Of a stretch of 64,000 nucleotides of DNA, positions 35,589-48,217 are shown in pieces (position 1 is the first letter of the stretch; every line of letters begins with the position of its first letter). The notes under the pieces were generated by a model. The model was not told the DNA's origin and did not search any database. It was given only the letters and a program-made list of their open reading frames with translations. The DNA lies in contig JAJNNY010000005.1 of NCBI GenBank assembly GCA_022453515.1, positions 186,001 through 250,000 of the forward strand. The letters are read 5' to 3'. The translations under genes and the position numbers were made by a program. The stretch is from Astrocystis sublimbata. Taxonomy: Eukaryota > Ascomycota > Sordariomycetes > Xylariales > Xylariaceae.

Positions 35589-37984
35589 TTACTCGTCCAT
35601 CACAGACGCAAACTTGTCCATCAGAGACTGGTTGATCTCTTCGTACTATAGGGAGTCGCAAATTAGTCACTGTTTCTGCGCAGAGAAATTGGGAAGCTTA
35701 CCTTCTTGCAAATGGGCTCCTCGCCATCATTGGGGTCCTCAAACTTCAGCGACCGCAGCTGAGCCTGCAGATCACTCGTGGCCTCACGGACCTTACCCCA
35801 GCTCTGGCCTTGGGCAATCGCCTTCTGCGCCTCGTCGTGGAAGCCCATCATGAGCTTCATCATCCACTCGGTCTTCCAGAGCGGGCAGAACTGGTCGTAC
35901 TTTGAGTATCCGTTCTGCTGGAGGAAGTCTTCCTTGAGCAGTGTGGCAATGTCGAGGGTGATCTTGTCGGGGTCGGACAGCGCCGACTTTCCGACCAGCT
36001 GGACGACCTGGTCGAGCTCTTCCGAGTCTGTCAAGAGCTGCTTGACACGGTCACGCAGCCGAGGGAACTCGGGGAAGTCCTTCTCGTACCACTTGTCCAA
36101 AGTGTTGGTGTACTTGGAGTACGACACGGCGGTGTTGATGGAGGGGAAATGTTTCCTCTGAGCAAGCTTCTTGTCGAGACCCCAGAAGACTTGCACGATA
36201 GAAAGTGTCGAGGCCGTGACGGGATCGGAGAAATCACCACCAGGGGGACTGACGGCACCGACGATACTGACACTACCCTCACGCTCGGGAGAGCCCAGAC
36301 ATTGGATCTTTCCGGCACGCTCGTAGAAACTGGCAAGCTTGGTACTCAGATAGGCGGGGAAACCCTGATCGGCAGGCATTTCACCAAGACGACCGGAAAT
36401 TTCACGCAGGGCTTCGGCCCACCGTGATGACGAGTCAGCCATCATGGCCACGTTCATGCCCTGGTCGCGGAAGTACTCGGCGACAGTGATACCGGTGTAA
36501 ATGGAAGCTTCACGGGCGGCGACAGGCATGTTGGAAGTGTTGGCAATCAGCGTAGTCCGCTTCATGATGGGCTCCCTGCGGCCCTCGACTTCGATGGAAA
36601 GCTCGGGGAAATCCTTCAAGACTTCGGCCATTTCGTTTCCTCGCTCACCACCTACAAGCGTCCATTGTCAGTGGATCGGCGATTGCCCAGAACTCGTCGA
36701 GGGCTTCAAACCAGAAGCTAAAAGCTGGCAACGAGATCGACGGAAGGTTTGGGGTAAGACTTACATCCGACGTAGACGATGACATCGCTGTTGGAGAACT
36801 TGGAGACGGATTGCGAAATGACAGTTTTACCACATCCGAAAGCGCCGGGAATCGCAACGGTACCACCCTGCACACTGGGGAACAGGGCATCCAGGACTCG
36901 CTGTCCGACAATGAAAGGGTTGCTAGCTGACAGTTTCTCGGTCGTGGGTCGAGGGACACGGACGGGCCATACTTGCATCATGCCGTGCTCGGTCTTGGTG
37001 CCATTGAACTCGATCTCAAGGAGCTTCTCCTCGACCGTGTACTCGCCCTTGGGGGAGATCTTGGTGATGGTACCCCTTGCCCTGGGAGGCAGGAGGATCT
37101 TGTGGACTTTGATGAAGGAGTTCTCGAAGACGGTTCCCCACACATCACCTCCAGATACGTGGTCGCCGACCTTCATGCTCGGGGTGAACTCCCATTTCTT
37201 CTCGCGGTCGAGGGCAGGGGCGTGGACACCACGGGGGATGTAGATACTCTGAGACTGCTTCTGGATCTTCTCCAGGGGTCGCTGGATACCGTCGTAGATG
37301 TTGTGTAATAAGCCAGGGCCGAGTTCGACGGACAGGGGCTTTCCGGTTCGCTGGACAGGGTCGCCGACGGTGACACCGGCTATTGCTCCGTTAGAGGCGG
37401 TTTGCCGATAGGCTATGGATATGGGTAGCACATACCAGTCTCCTCGTAAACTTGGATGGTAGCTTGGTCGGCGCTGATCCGAATGACCTCGCCAATCAAG
37501 TCGTCGTGGCCGACTTTGACCTTTTTCGAAGTTAGCTACAAGTGACAGCACGGGCAGAGTTGAGAGCGGCGCGTACAAGCTCGTACATGGCAACACCGAG
37601 CAGATCCTCGGCTACAACGACAGGTCTAGAGGTTTGTTAGCTAGCGCATCCTGGTCTGCAGTGTGCCGTCGTCGGTGGCGGGTGAGGTTGGATGAACGAA
37701 CCCGGAGACGGAGTAGACCTTGCCTGTGGTGGTAGCAGGGTCAGCGCAGGTCTTGCTACAGGAACTCGGAACGAGGCATACCGCTGTTTAGGCCATCCTG
37801 TTCGCCGTTGGTGGCTTTTGCGGCCTTCGCGGCCTTGGAGGGCTGGACAGAGCGTCAGTAACAGTGGCCATGTCGGTGTCGTCGTCGTGCATCTATCTGG
37901 CGGTGGCGGGGCAGCAGAGAAGAACAGAGCTGTGCAGCAAGCGACACTCGAGACAGACAACAGGTGCAAGCTTACCGGAGCCAT
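35589..37984 (-). CDS. vma1: V-type H+-ATPase catalytic subunit A
   Basis: Eight exons: 37984-37976, 37842-37782, 37723-37702, 37625-37577, 37520-37436, 37379-36765, 36651-35702 and 35645-35589. All phases match and give 615 residues, the usual length of subunit A without an intein. This subunit hydrolyses ATP in the V1 sector to acidify the vacuole. The Walker A motif is [29 protein letters not shown] precedes it. [61 protein letters not shown] and [18 protein letters not shown] follow. Exon 1 codes only Met-Ala-Pro and exon 3 is a 22-bp microexon. Intron 36652-36764 (113 bp) splits the Cys codon of VYVGC after its first base; in yeast VMA1 the intein is inserted immediately before this same Cys. 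No intein is present. The frame is open upstream of this ATG for another 183 codons (see separate entry). Confidence 0.96.
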
Positions 37985-38533
37985 GTTGGGAGCTGGAGGG
38001 GCTGCTTTGGAGGCGTCGGCAGCTTCAGGCGCGGAGTCGAGATGGGTGGTAGGGTGAGGCGAGGCTGCAGGGGATGGGGCAGCACTGGGTTGTGGTATTG
38101 ATGGTGGAGGTGAGGTTGGAGATGTATCTGTTGTATGCGTCGTCGTAGGCGCCGGGGCTGTCGCAGCGCCTGCACTAGCTGGGGAAGCTGTTGACGACAG
38201 GTGCTCCGGTTTCTGCACTGGGCTGCGCACGGGGCTGGTAGCTGTGGTAGTAGCAGCAGCAGGCACCGGCAGGAGAGCAGGGGGCAGGTCTAGCAGGGGT
38301 TCGTTGGGGGCGCTGGTGGGTGAATCTAGCTCTATTTCTACCTGCACAGGCCCTGCCACAGGGGACCCAACAGAGGACGGTGTGGATGCGATGGCAACCG
38401 AGGGCGACGGGCTAGCAGCTGGAGCAGTGGTCGGCGTGCTGGGCCTGCTATTGCTTCCTGGCTCAGCGCTGTTCCGGCGCATAAGATCCACCAGCGACGG
38501 CCGGGCCTTCAAAGACGGGCGTAGGCCGAGCAT
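37985..38533 (-). other. 183-codon open extension in frame with VMA1
   Basis: Upstream of and in frame with the VMA1 ATG at 37984, a stop-free stretch starts with ATG at 38533 and runs without interruption into VMA1 exon 1. Its first 22 residues (MLGLRPSLKARPSLVDLMRR and two more) are basic with only one acidic residue, like a mitochondrial presequence. The rest is rich in Ser, Pro, Ala and Thr and has no domain. The conserved VMA1 length is reached without it. It may therefore be an untranslated leader that happens to be open, an N-terminally extended isoform, or part of a separate gene. I cannot decide between these from sequence. Confidence 0.4.
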
Positions 38534-39332
38534 CCAATGCGGTTGTCGGTAGGAACCTACCTGCGCGCCTGGGTTACACGCTACAGCACAAGTTCAACAA
38601 CGCTTGGAACGATTGGACCGATTGGTTATCGAGATGCACGCAGAAGGGCCGTGGAACCGCTCTGTGTCTGCAATCGGAAAGGTAATGTCGTGCGCGTGGC
38701 AACTAAGTACCTAGGTAGGTAGGCAACTAAACTTAGGGTAAATAGGGGTCGCGTGTGGTGGTGGTGGGCGCCGCGCTGTTGACATGCATGTGACTGGTGC
38801 AGTGCCCGTGGTACGTTCAGTGTTGTGGTTGTTGTTATTGTTGTTGGTGAGGTTGAGAGGAGGGCTGGCTGGCTGGTCCTGTCGCGGACTACCTAAAGGT
38901 TAGGTAAGTCGATGACTGGTCTGGGGAAGTAAGAGGTGGCTTATACCTCGTGCTTATACTTGCCGGCACTGAACGGCTTCCTCTGGAACGAAGCTGATGT
39001 TGTCGCCAAGTTGTAATTGGCTTATCTGAGCACACCACAACCCAGTCGCGGTCGATATCACAGTACCTTGGCCCGTCTTCTCTTCCTATTGCATGACTAA
39101 TACTAGTGCACAGCATGTAGATTGATCCATGATGCATGATTCAACTCCAACAAACCGCCAGCCCCACGCTGGCATTCAGCTCTCGTCAAAGCCAAAATCA
39201 ACAATACTACCTATTTAGTAAACAATGGAGCATCGTGCGTTTATCACTGGATGGCGAGTATTCTGCAGTCAACCAATCAACTAGTTCAGCATAGCAAATC
39301 TGGTATTGCTTATAATCTTAACATCATCGCCG
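38534..39332. other. Intergenic, probable VMA1 promoter
   Basis: About 800 bp. Contains the TACCTAGGTA palindrome at 38708-38717 and a GTT-rich stretch at about 38822-38850. No gene is recognised. Confidence 0.45.
38708..38717. repeat. Palindrome TACCTAGGTA, copy 3
   Basis: Perfect 10-bp inverted repeat followed by another GGTAGG half-site. Confidence 0.9.
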
Positions 39333-41790
39333 TCAAAGCTCAACATCGGATTGTATCAACCTCTCTAACCACATGCGCATATCGGGATCGCCCGCCAGAG
39401 TGCCCAACGTATCAGCCAATACCGAGCCCTCGCATTCCCTCTCCGCAAGATTCGTAGTAGGGATATCCCGGGTTCGTGGCCTCAGCCGAATCGCGCCGGG
39501 TACAATGCAGTTGTTCTGTGCCCTGCCCGCTCTCAACTTGCAGATCTCCGCGCTCTTGCAATCATCAACACAGTCCTCCGGCTCCCAGCCTCTGCGCCTC
39601 CGCGTCATAAAATCATTGAAAGCGGTGGGATTGCCCTCGAAGATGGCAGTGACTTCGTGCCAGAACGCAGGATCCAGCTCCCGCGTCCCTATCTCAGACA
39701 CGTGGTCAACGATTTCTGGAGGTGCAACAGGCGGGCTGATGAGGCTGCCGTAGGCCTCTCTCGCTGAGTAGTATTTCGTCCAAACTGGTCCTTCCGCACT
39801 CTGGAACGCGGAGTCGCTCATGTTTGCGATATATGTCGTGATGTCCAGAACTCCGAAAGTGACCGGGTCAATATCATAGACCCGGAAAGCCGGATGACCT
39901 GATGTAGGTGTCATAGACGGCGCGATATAAGCTACAGCAATCGCATTTTCAGCCGTCTGCTGGCTGTAGTTGGAATAGAAGATCTCAAACTCGTCGAGAT
40001 GAGTGTGCCCTGATCATCACCTCTGGTCAGCGCCATCCAACTTAGACGAAATAATTATCAACGAACTGTGTGTGTGTACATACCAAAGAACAACGCGGCT
40101 ATAGTAGCCTCGTAGCGATTCACAATCTGATCGAAATAGTTGGACACATCATGGAACGCATCGCGCGCGCCAGGGGCCATGTGGCCCATGATATACACCC
40201 TCTCACCTGCCTTCTCGGCCGCATCCAGCTCACCTACCAGCCAGGTAAGCTGCCCGCTTGGATCCTTATCCATCGGGTCCTGATAGAGCCAGTAATTGTG
40301 TACATAGTACAAATTGGTGCTCAGGGATATGACACGAATATTACGATCGGGATGTTTCGCTGAATATGCGCCGAATTCTCGCGCTTTACTAGCAGCATCA
40401 GGTCCAATCCATCGATTCCACGAGACTGACAATACATTGTAAAGCCATTGCGTAGTATCGCTCACTTCGAGCGGCGGGTACGAGTTCGCAGGCGAGGCCT
40501 CATGGTTCCCTGCGGTTCCGTACACGAGCATTCCTGCGTCATCCATGCGGTCGTAGGCATTTCTCACATCGATTGAGTTTTCTATGATAGTGGTGTTCCA
40601 TACCGCGTGGTCGACGATATCACCAGTGAAGATGCTGAAAACCGCATCGGGTACCAGCTCGCCGATGGCCTTGTACATGCTCTGCTCTAGGCTGATGGGC
40701 GAGTCGCATGTGTGCTCGCCATTCGGCCTGGCCGGAAGCACCGCGTCACCTGGTGCTGGCCCATCAGCGTAGTTTCTGCAGAAGTGTCAGTGTCAGTAAC
40801 TGAAATAGGAGTATGGCGGCGTGAGACACAGAGCTCTAGCTAAGCTAAGACAGTGTCTAGGATGCTTGTCTCACCTGCAACATATGAACTTCGTGCAATT
40901 GGCATCAGCCCCTTCGGTATACCAAGGATCGATATGAATGTCCGAGTAGTGAACAACATGCAGCGGTTCCTGGCCGCTCGGTTTAGGTCTTCGCCTTTTT
41001 GGCTTTGGCGATGGAAAGGGGACGTCAAATTCCTCCACGTCAGGGAATGCACAACGACCGAACAGAGCGACGCAGATTAGCCGCGATGTCCCTGGGAAAA
41101 TATCACCAATGTTAGATTTTACTTTCAATCATGAATCCCATCGCCCCAGGATTCCGGATTTGAAGAGTACACAGGAGATAACTCCGTGCCAAGCACATGT
41201 GATATCAAAGATTCAGGGGTTCGTACTTGACCCAAGACTCAGGCCTCGCAGGCTATGTGCAAGAATAGGCCCTTCCAGAGCAACTGAACCCTCGCAGACG
41301 TCGTCATCTGCAATCTAGAGACATCCGTAATCAGCGCACGGGATTCTCGGAAGACTAAGGTTGAAGTTGGACATCCGACGGCTTGCTCGGCGAAGAGGCG
41401 TAGTGGGGGGACAGTGTAATCAAACAACAAAGTCTGTCCGGCTTACCTTCAACCGCTTACACGCACTCGTCGTCACTGAGACAAAGAAGTCGTCGCCTCG
41501 CGCGGCAGCAAGTTTCATTTGGAGAAGCGTAGCCTAGACACATCGTTCACCGGTCCCTCGATTAGTCTCATGCAACGACTCGGTAGGAAGGGGGCATCCT
41601 GGGGATATGTATGTAGAGAACCAACCTCACAAACCGCGCAAGAAGCGGCACTCTGCGCATCCAGCGGCATATCGAGTTCTAGATTTGACAAGCCTTTGGG
41701 GTTACTGAATAGAGGCTTCTGGACTCCATCTGCGCCCAGATGTAAGGCAGCAGCCGTCACAGTCGCTGTAGCGAGAAGCCGTATATGCAT
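39333..41790 (-). CDS. Secreted acid-sphingomyelinase-like phosphodiesterase
   Basis: About six exons, with a start at 41790 and stop at 39333, encode roughly 650 residues. It belongs to the acid sphingomyelinase (metallophosphoesterase) family, which cleaves sphingomyelin or related phosphodiesters outside the cell or in the vacuole. A signal peptide (MHIRLLATATVTAAALHLG) begins the protein. A saposin-B-like Cys pattern follows (CAVCE in exon 1, then SACKRL and DDVC after short exons). The metal-site motifs are in order: YSDIHIDPWY, FTGDIVDH, TAGNHEASP, GHMAPG and GHTHLDEF, the last assembled across an intron at about 40020-40080. The C-terminal domain contains YYSAREAYG and several paired Cys (DCVDDCKSAEIC). 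The exon 1 donor would be GTTGGT, which is unusual, and the small exons between 41240 and 41540 are the least certain part. Confidence 0.88.
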
Positions 41791-43977
41791 TGCGACGAGA
41801 TCTCGTCCCACCCCTTTCACGCTTTGACTACCTGAGTAGGTACCTAGGATGTGATGTATGTGGTGTGACGGGAATGTTGCAACGCAATTTCAGTGCAACT
41901 ACGCGCGTTCTCCCCCTCAAGCTCGAAGTACTATACTACTACTTCGTTGGGTAGGTAGATTGTCGTCGAGCACGGGATCTCGTGCATGGGGATACAACTG
42001 GTTACCATCGCAATATGTGATCCATCAGATTTCGTGCCTGGGTCGATGAGGGTGTGAATGTGATACGAGAATGAGCAACCTTCCTGACAGGCTGCCACCA
42101 ATATCAAAACAATGAACTCAAGAAGTAAGGTGACCAAGATCGTGACTCGTGGCGAGGGTGCCAATCAGCCATGTATGTACAATTGCGTAACCGTTTCCCA
42201 CTTAATGATAGTCTAATACTATCTGAGCATTATTGTAACTTGGATGGGTTAGTCAACCCCAGCCCCGCCTGATGCCGGCTCTTCCCAACTGCTCTTCCCA
42301 TCTCGCCATGCAACTGAGGAAGCCAGGCAACAAACAACAACGTACATAGGTACTCATCTTATCACGACTTCAACGAGCAATCAACCATCAACCAAGCCTG
42401 TCGTGTGTCGTTCTGAACCCATTGGTTCATATCCTCTCATACGAGCTGAAACATGCAGCAGTGGGAAAGACACTGACCGGTTGATCTTTTGCGTTGAGAC
42501 ACACATCGCAGCGCATGGTAACCAATCTATGTACTCCATCTCGAGATCCATCCACCCTAAGCAGTCTCATTGCTTTTCTTTTATTCCTCCCACGACCTGG
42601 TGAGGGGGGTGTGAGTGAGTGAGTGAGACGGGCGGGCGATCCATCACGTGTTCTGTATGCAATACACCCTGCCTTCCTGCATGACATCCTCACCCACATA
42701 TATCGAAAATGGAGTAATGAACCACAACCTGCGTGGCTGTCTCGCCTGTCGCCCAATCTCAACCGTCCAACCGCGCTGTGACCCCCATCATTCCTAAAGC
42801 TCCTCCGCACCAATCGGCCGAATGTGATCCTACCTAAGGGCGAGATGGGTAAGTAAGTAAGTAGCTGAGGTATGGTATAGCATCGTCCATCATATCGTCG
42901 GGTATCCATGTGCCTACCTACCCAAATCCACCTGCCATCGTAAGGTATACACCCACTTACGCATTTCCCCAGAAACAGAAACCCTCCCTCTCCTACCTTG
43001 TCTACCGATCCTGTCACCCGCATACATACTTGATAAGGCAGGCAGGATGGTAGGTAGGTGAGGATGCCGGATATCTAGTTGTTGTCTCTTCTCAGGTACC
43101 AAACAACCATGCTCACAAAGTACCTTGTCCATATGAACAAAGCAAGCAAGCCCCTTTTGGCCCCCCAACCCTCCAACCCTTTCACCCGCGCTCTAGAGGC
43201 AACCAGTCACAGAAGAATAGGGGAGGTGGCATTTCTGCTGCAGTCACTAGAGCTAGGTAGGTCGGGTTTCCGCATTCTGATCTTCTGCCACCGTAACCAG
43301 CCCTGCTCGTCACCGTATGCAATGCTCAGATGCAATCCAACCCTTACTTGTTCTCATTCGCTCGCGGGACGATCGGTTGTGAGTCGTTGCTGGCGATCCG
43401 CTGCTCCCTCGATAGCTTTGCAACATGCAAACCTCCTGGTTGAGGGGAGGGGGTCGATACTACGATCGTGGGGTGTCGGTAAACATTTACCCCCGCCACA
43501 ATTTGGATTTTTCAAGACTCAACACGTCAGTTCATTGTTTGGTACATAATATGGTGCAACTAAAATATGATAGTATAATTACAGAACAGTGAAAGAGCTG
43601 GTCTCGCCTAGTTGGCTTGTACACGCCGCCTGATATGAGTAGAATAGTTGTCCGCCATCAACGTTACCCAACCGTGGATTTGTTTTGACAGACGCCTGTG
43701 AATTATGCAAGATCAGTCCCAAATCTCTTTTTTGAGATGTGACATGGACCTCTTCCAGCATGTGCAACCACCCTTCATGAATACCATGAATCCTGCTCCG
43801 CCGCCGCCACCGGTTTTTTTTGAGCTATATATCGTGGACAGTCGTAAATCGTAGCCGCAGTCGTGGTAAAGCCTCCATATGAAGTACATGCCATACTCAT
43901 GGCAAAGAACAAATGTGAAACGATGAGTACAAAGACGAACAAATCGTCATTTCTTCATGTGGCAATCATCCTACTCC
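41791..43977. other. Intergenic with simple repeats, no gene seen
   Basis: About 2.2 kb upstream of the sphingomyelinase-like gene and downstream of the CASTOR-like gene. It contains GTGA repeats at about 42610-42630, GTAA repeats at about 42851-42863 and GTAGGTAG at about 43050. Open frames such as 43079-43549 (+) and 42427-43023 (-) have no recognisable domain. Confidence 0.45.
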
Positions 43978-45390
43978 CTACTCTTTGTCGAGGAGTGGCT
44001 TCAAGACTTCAAGCGCTATTCTCGACTGTTCGTTCGAAAGGATGACCGCACCTGCACGCGCCGTCGAAAGGTAAGACAGCTCGGAGCCAACATCCGTATT
44101 GCCCATGTGCATCTCGTCCACGAGGGTCCCAGCCAGTCCCGAGACAATACCCGAAGCCTCGAGCGGCAAGTCGACCAGGTCCAGGAATATCGGCACCAGG
44201 TCGCCTTCGGTGTCACCGACCAACGAGTCGCCAAAGACATTCAGGAGCGTCTTGTCCAATAGCAGGGAGGGGGCGTCCTCTAGCGCCAACGTGATGGACA
44301 GGAACTTGGGCTGGCCGGCCAGCACCGCGATGAGACTGGTGTACAGCTTCGTGTCCATGTCGTCGAGCCAGCTCGTCCTGTGGCCGTTCCCCAGTTGCGG
44401 CCGGCGGCTGCTGATGTCGATCAGCTCGGATACGTCCCGGCCGGAGCACTGCACGAGGCTGAGACCTTCGCAGATGTAAGGCACCACGTTCCGCTTCTTG
44501 AGGAGGTCGAAAGTCCGCTTGTGCAGCTCCGCAACGCTGGACGGCGGAGGCGTCGACGGTGGGTCGCTGCCCTGGCTCTTTGCGCGACCGTGCGACATGG
44601 GGGTAGGAGATACGTAGGACGACTCTTCCTCGATGCACTCGAACCCTCGAGCCAGCAGTGCTTGCACGACAGTGTCTTTCCGTTTTCTGGGGACAAGTAT
44701 GAAGTCCGAGTAATATGTCGTGATGAACAGGATTGGGATACCAGCCAATGCTAAGGGAGACGTAAGTTCCATGACGCGGTTGCCAGCGTCCATTCCTGCA
44801 TTGATAACCGACAGAACCAGATAGGGCTCTTTCGAGATCGTGACCCGTTTCGCGATATCACGAGGTAGACGGCTGATGACTGGCTCGAATATTGTCTTCG
44901 TCCAATTGGTGTGACAAACGACAGAACATTCTATAGGCGTTATGCTGATGTTCAGGAAAGCATGTCTCGTGTCCAGCCCGAGCGCTTCCACTCCATTGGC
45001 GAGACATGCATCTCCAGCTCCTTGTGGCAGAAGGACCTGTAATATGGGTTGCAGGAAGATGGGGTATAAGTCCAGAGGTATGTGTATTAGGCTGAAGGAC
45101 CCATCCTGTGAGAAATGTTTTTATTAGCCTCCAATCGAGTCTATATCACCATTGACATCCATGCGAAGTGTGGTCGAACATGATGTCGCATGTCGGGATT
45201 TTCATAGGAGGCCGCAGGAGTGATAAGTGATCGGCCGAATGTATCCTCATGATCAAGGGGGTGGTCACCGAATACGAGCAGCCCTCAACATGCGTTATCC
45301 CTCCAGCAATTTACCCGACATAACTTAAACAAGAACCTTTCATTGAGTTTAAATAAAACTGCTCACCAGGAAAGATATTTGGGCATTCAT
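43978..45390 (-). CDS. CASTOR-like ACT-domain protein
   Basis: Two exons (45390-45367 and 45105-43978) encode 383 residues. The first exon codes only MNAQISFL, which continues after a 261-bp intron into DGSFSLIHIPLDLYP. The most telling block is about residues 110-160: VLSVINAGMDAGNRVMELTSPLALAGIPILFITTYYSDFILVPRKRKDTVVQALLARGF. It fits the ACT_7/CASTOR type of ACT domain, which binds amino acids at a domain interface. The second half (LPEGL-type VPYICEGLSLVQCSG and LALEDAPSLLLDKTLL) looks like a further, weaker repeat of the fold. In animals CASTOR1 senses arginine for TORC1; the fungal proteins are largely uncharacterised and the ligand here is unknown. The alternative is an uncharacterised amino-acid-binding regulator. 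Confidence 0.75.
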
Positions 45391-48217
45391 CGTGTTGATC
45401 GGATCAATGTTGAATTGAAGTGGTGATGCACCTCAAATCGGTTCGGTGCCAAGCACCCCCCCCCCGAATTTCGGATGGACCCCTGAAAAAGCACGGTTCG
45501 GGTTACCCTTTCAGAGTGCGAACGTGAATGGTGATTGGCGAGGGCGGTTGGAATCGAGCTGGCGGGGAATAAATGACCAGGACAAGGTGTGCTGCTTTGT
45601 TATGGTGCGAATTTGCGAGCTGAAACTCAAGATGCCCCAAGTCGCATTGCCCTTTGTTGTTTATAGAGAAAGCGGCTGACTATACTCTTGATCGGCCGGG
45701 AGCGAATTGAGCGCCGAGGGTTGCTGGCGTACAAAGAGAAATGAGTCAACAGATGTAGCTGTCACGGCCGATAGGGCTGTTAGTCGGAGCTTCTGTGGAT
45801 ATGAATAGAAAGGTTAGTCCCTGATACTAGTAAGGACAGGACAAGAAAAGAACTCGGAGACGAAGGAAAGCAAGATAGGCTCGCGGCGCTAGGGAGGCAT
45901 ACAGTTGCTAGTGCCAAGAGAGAGGAAGGGTGAATGGCATACGCTAAAGAACTCAAAAAGTCAAGATAGCCTCCAATCGCCTTCATGGATGGTTTAGACG
46001 AGTCAACGGTAGATAACGGAGTATGTATGCCAGGAGTGGCACCGCTGGGAGCGAAATATGGTAAACTTGGGATAAATCGATACGCTGCACCATGCAATGA
46101 ACATGTATGCGTGTTTGTTCGTCCTGCTGTATTCGGCTGCAATCTCGCGGCACCTGCAGAGTGCCCAAAGTAGATCTCCTGGACGATGTCGGATGTAAAA
46201 GTGGCTGGTGTGTTGAGACCGACCGGTCAAGTATGTACCTCCTTACGAGGGAACAGATGCTTATTATGTAGTGGTATATTGGCGTGTATGGTTATCAACA
46301 TGTGCAATACTATAATATACCAAGGAGGCAGTCCATCGCATATCACGAACGGGCCTAGACGGGGCGGCTAGGGCTGTTAAAGTTCACCATCGTCATCAGC
46401 GTCATAACCATCGTGAAGCCATGCCGTACCTGGCTGGGGGCGCTAGAGATGCCATCCCGCGCTGTACCCTGAAAAGGGCATCCCGTGGGCCAGACATAGG
46501 CCAGCAAGGGGTCGAAGTAGCAGCACGCAACGCAGCAACGCATGCGACCGAGTCTCCTTCTCGTACGTATGTACTATGTTAGTACGACGACAAGTTTCGA
46601 GCTAGTTCATTTTCGGCCCATCTCGCAGCGACGCATTTCAGCAAAACTCGAGCACGAATTGCACTTACAGAGCATCAGGACGGTGGATCATCGTCTCTGT
46701 TCCACGTTTCCGGCGTGGGGGGTTCGAGAAACCTTAAGTCTATCTAACCTAGGCTCTAACTACCTCCCTAACCTAGGTAGGCTACTGTAGATGGGTCATT
46801 CCAAGGTTATGCGGTGGTTCGGGTTGGGGTAGCTAAGGCCAGATATTGTTTCTTCCTGCACCTGGCTTGAGCGCCTCGCTGCACGACGATGTCTGCGTGG
46901 AGAGGGGTTGGGACGCCGGTGCGCGGTGACTTGCATACGGCCTCTCTCCTGTTCCTATTCTAGTGCTGGTGTGGCTTTTAGTTTCGTGAGGAGCGTTGTT
47001 GGTGGTTGGGGATTCGAAGATACGATGTCGTCTCCGTTATCAGCCCCGCCATAGCTTGCCTCCATTTCGCCATTTCTATCGCATTGCACTTGGCAGTGCT
47101 ACTGAACGACGAAGCTAATGCATCTCGGCCGCAAGCTTTGGTCACCTACGTGCGTATATAGCTAGACTGTAGATACTAGGTAGTTGCCGAGGGATACCGG
47201 TGGGGTTTAGATCTTTCGGCGAATTATCCGCTTCAACCAAACTGCGACAGGTAACAAAAACAGGGACCATCAACCGTCGTTGGATGTAACGAACAGTATG
47301 AGGCGACGACCTATGGGATGCCTTGCTCCCTACTGGGATGTTCGCATAAGCACGGCCGCTTAGCAAATCAAACTCTGCCACAATCGTTGGAAGTAACATG
47401 TCACGCGTCTCGCCAGCACCACAAGTGTCGGGGTTCACCCAGCTCGAGGTACTCCACTGAGCTAGTTGTACTATCGAGAATCCAGCCGGCGTCTATTCGG
47501 GACGTAGTAAAGGTACACTTCTCTAGCAATGTTACCGAATTGCGTCCATTACACTAGGTAGCCTATGGCATGGCTCCTATGGGTGCTACCTATATGGGGT
47601 TCCTGCTGCATCGCCTATCATCCCCACCGCGGCAGGCATCGTGAAGGTCATACGGTAGGTGCCTTCGACCAGCTAAGATGTCGTCACGATGATGGCTTAT
47701 TGCACCCTTTGGATAGAATTGTAGGCTGCTAGCTGAGTCTCAGGGCACCTCTACGCTATGCATGCGGGGTGGTTCGTTGATGGTCTTGAAGTGAAACATG
47801 CTCAGCATTATTCGGAATGTCTTCGATCCTGACGCCACAGGCCTCATCTTTCTGTAGATGGCTAGATTGCGATGGAAAGACACTCTCCGGATCGTCCCAA
47901 ACCACAGGGAACACAAGTACCAATTGCTTGGTTCGGTCATCTCGATCAGTGTACCTTTGTGCATGTACCCTACTGCAGGTTCATGGTTCATGCATGAAGG
48001 GTCAAAGTATCAGTGATTCGATTCTTCTGTGGGGACACCTGGATGGCTGTACTTCATTGAGGTTTTCTGGTGCTCGACGATCCGAACTATTGGAAAAGGG
48101 ACTCGTCTGGATTCAGCGCTAGCCCGACCCCAAATCGCATCAGGTGATGCTGGCCATCGACATCGCTGCACCTGGATGAATGAGTCGATGCGATAAGGAG
48201 GTGACTTCCTCGCGGTA
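45391..48217. other. Intergenic, no gene seen
   Basis: About 2.8 kb between two minus-strand genes. A C-run lies near 45457. CTACCTA/TAGGTAGG half-sites cluster at 46740-46790. A tRNA-like GGTTCGAG at about 46717 has no matching stem. Many short frames are present, none supported. Confidence 0.4.

Noticed and set aside
36652..36764. Possible intein or homing endonuclease remnant in VMA1
   Set aside because: The insertion is only 113 bp, has normal GT-AG ends and leaves an intact frame; no intein blocks are present.
46710..46740. tRNA-like GGTTCGAG T-loop
   Set aside because: Flanking bases do not form the 5-bp T stem, and no acceptor stem or A box was found at the right distance.
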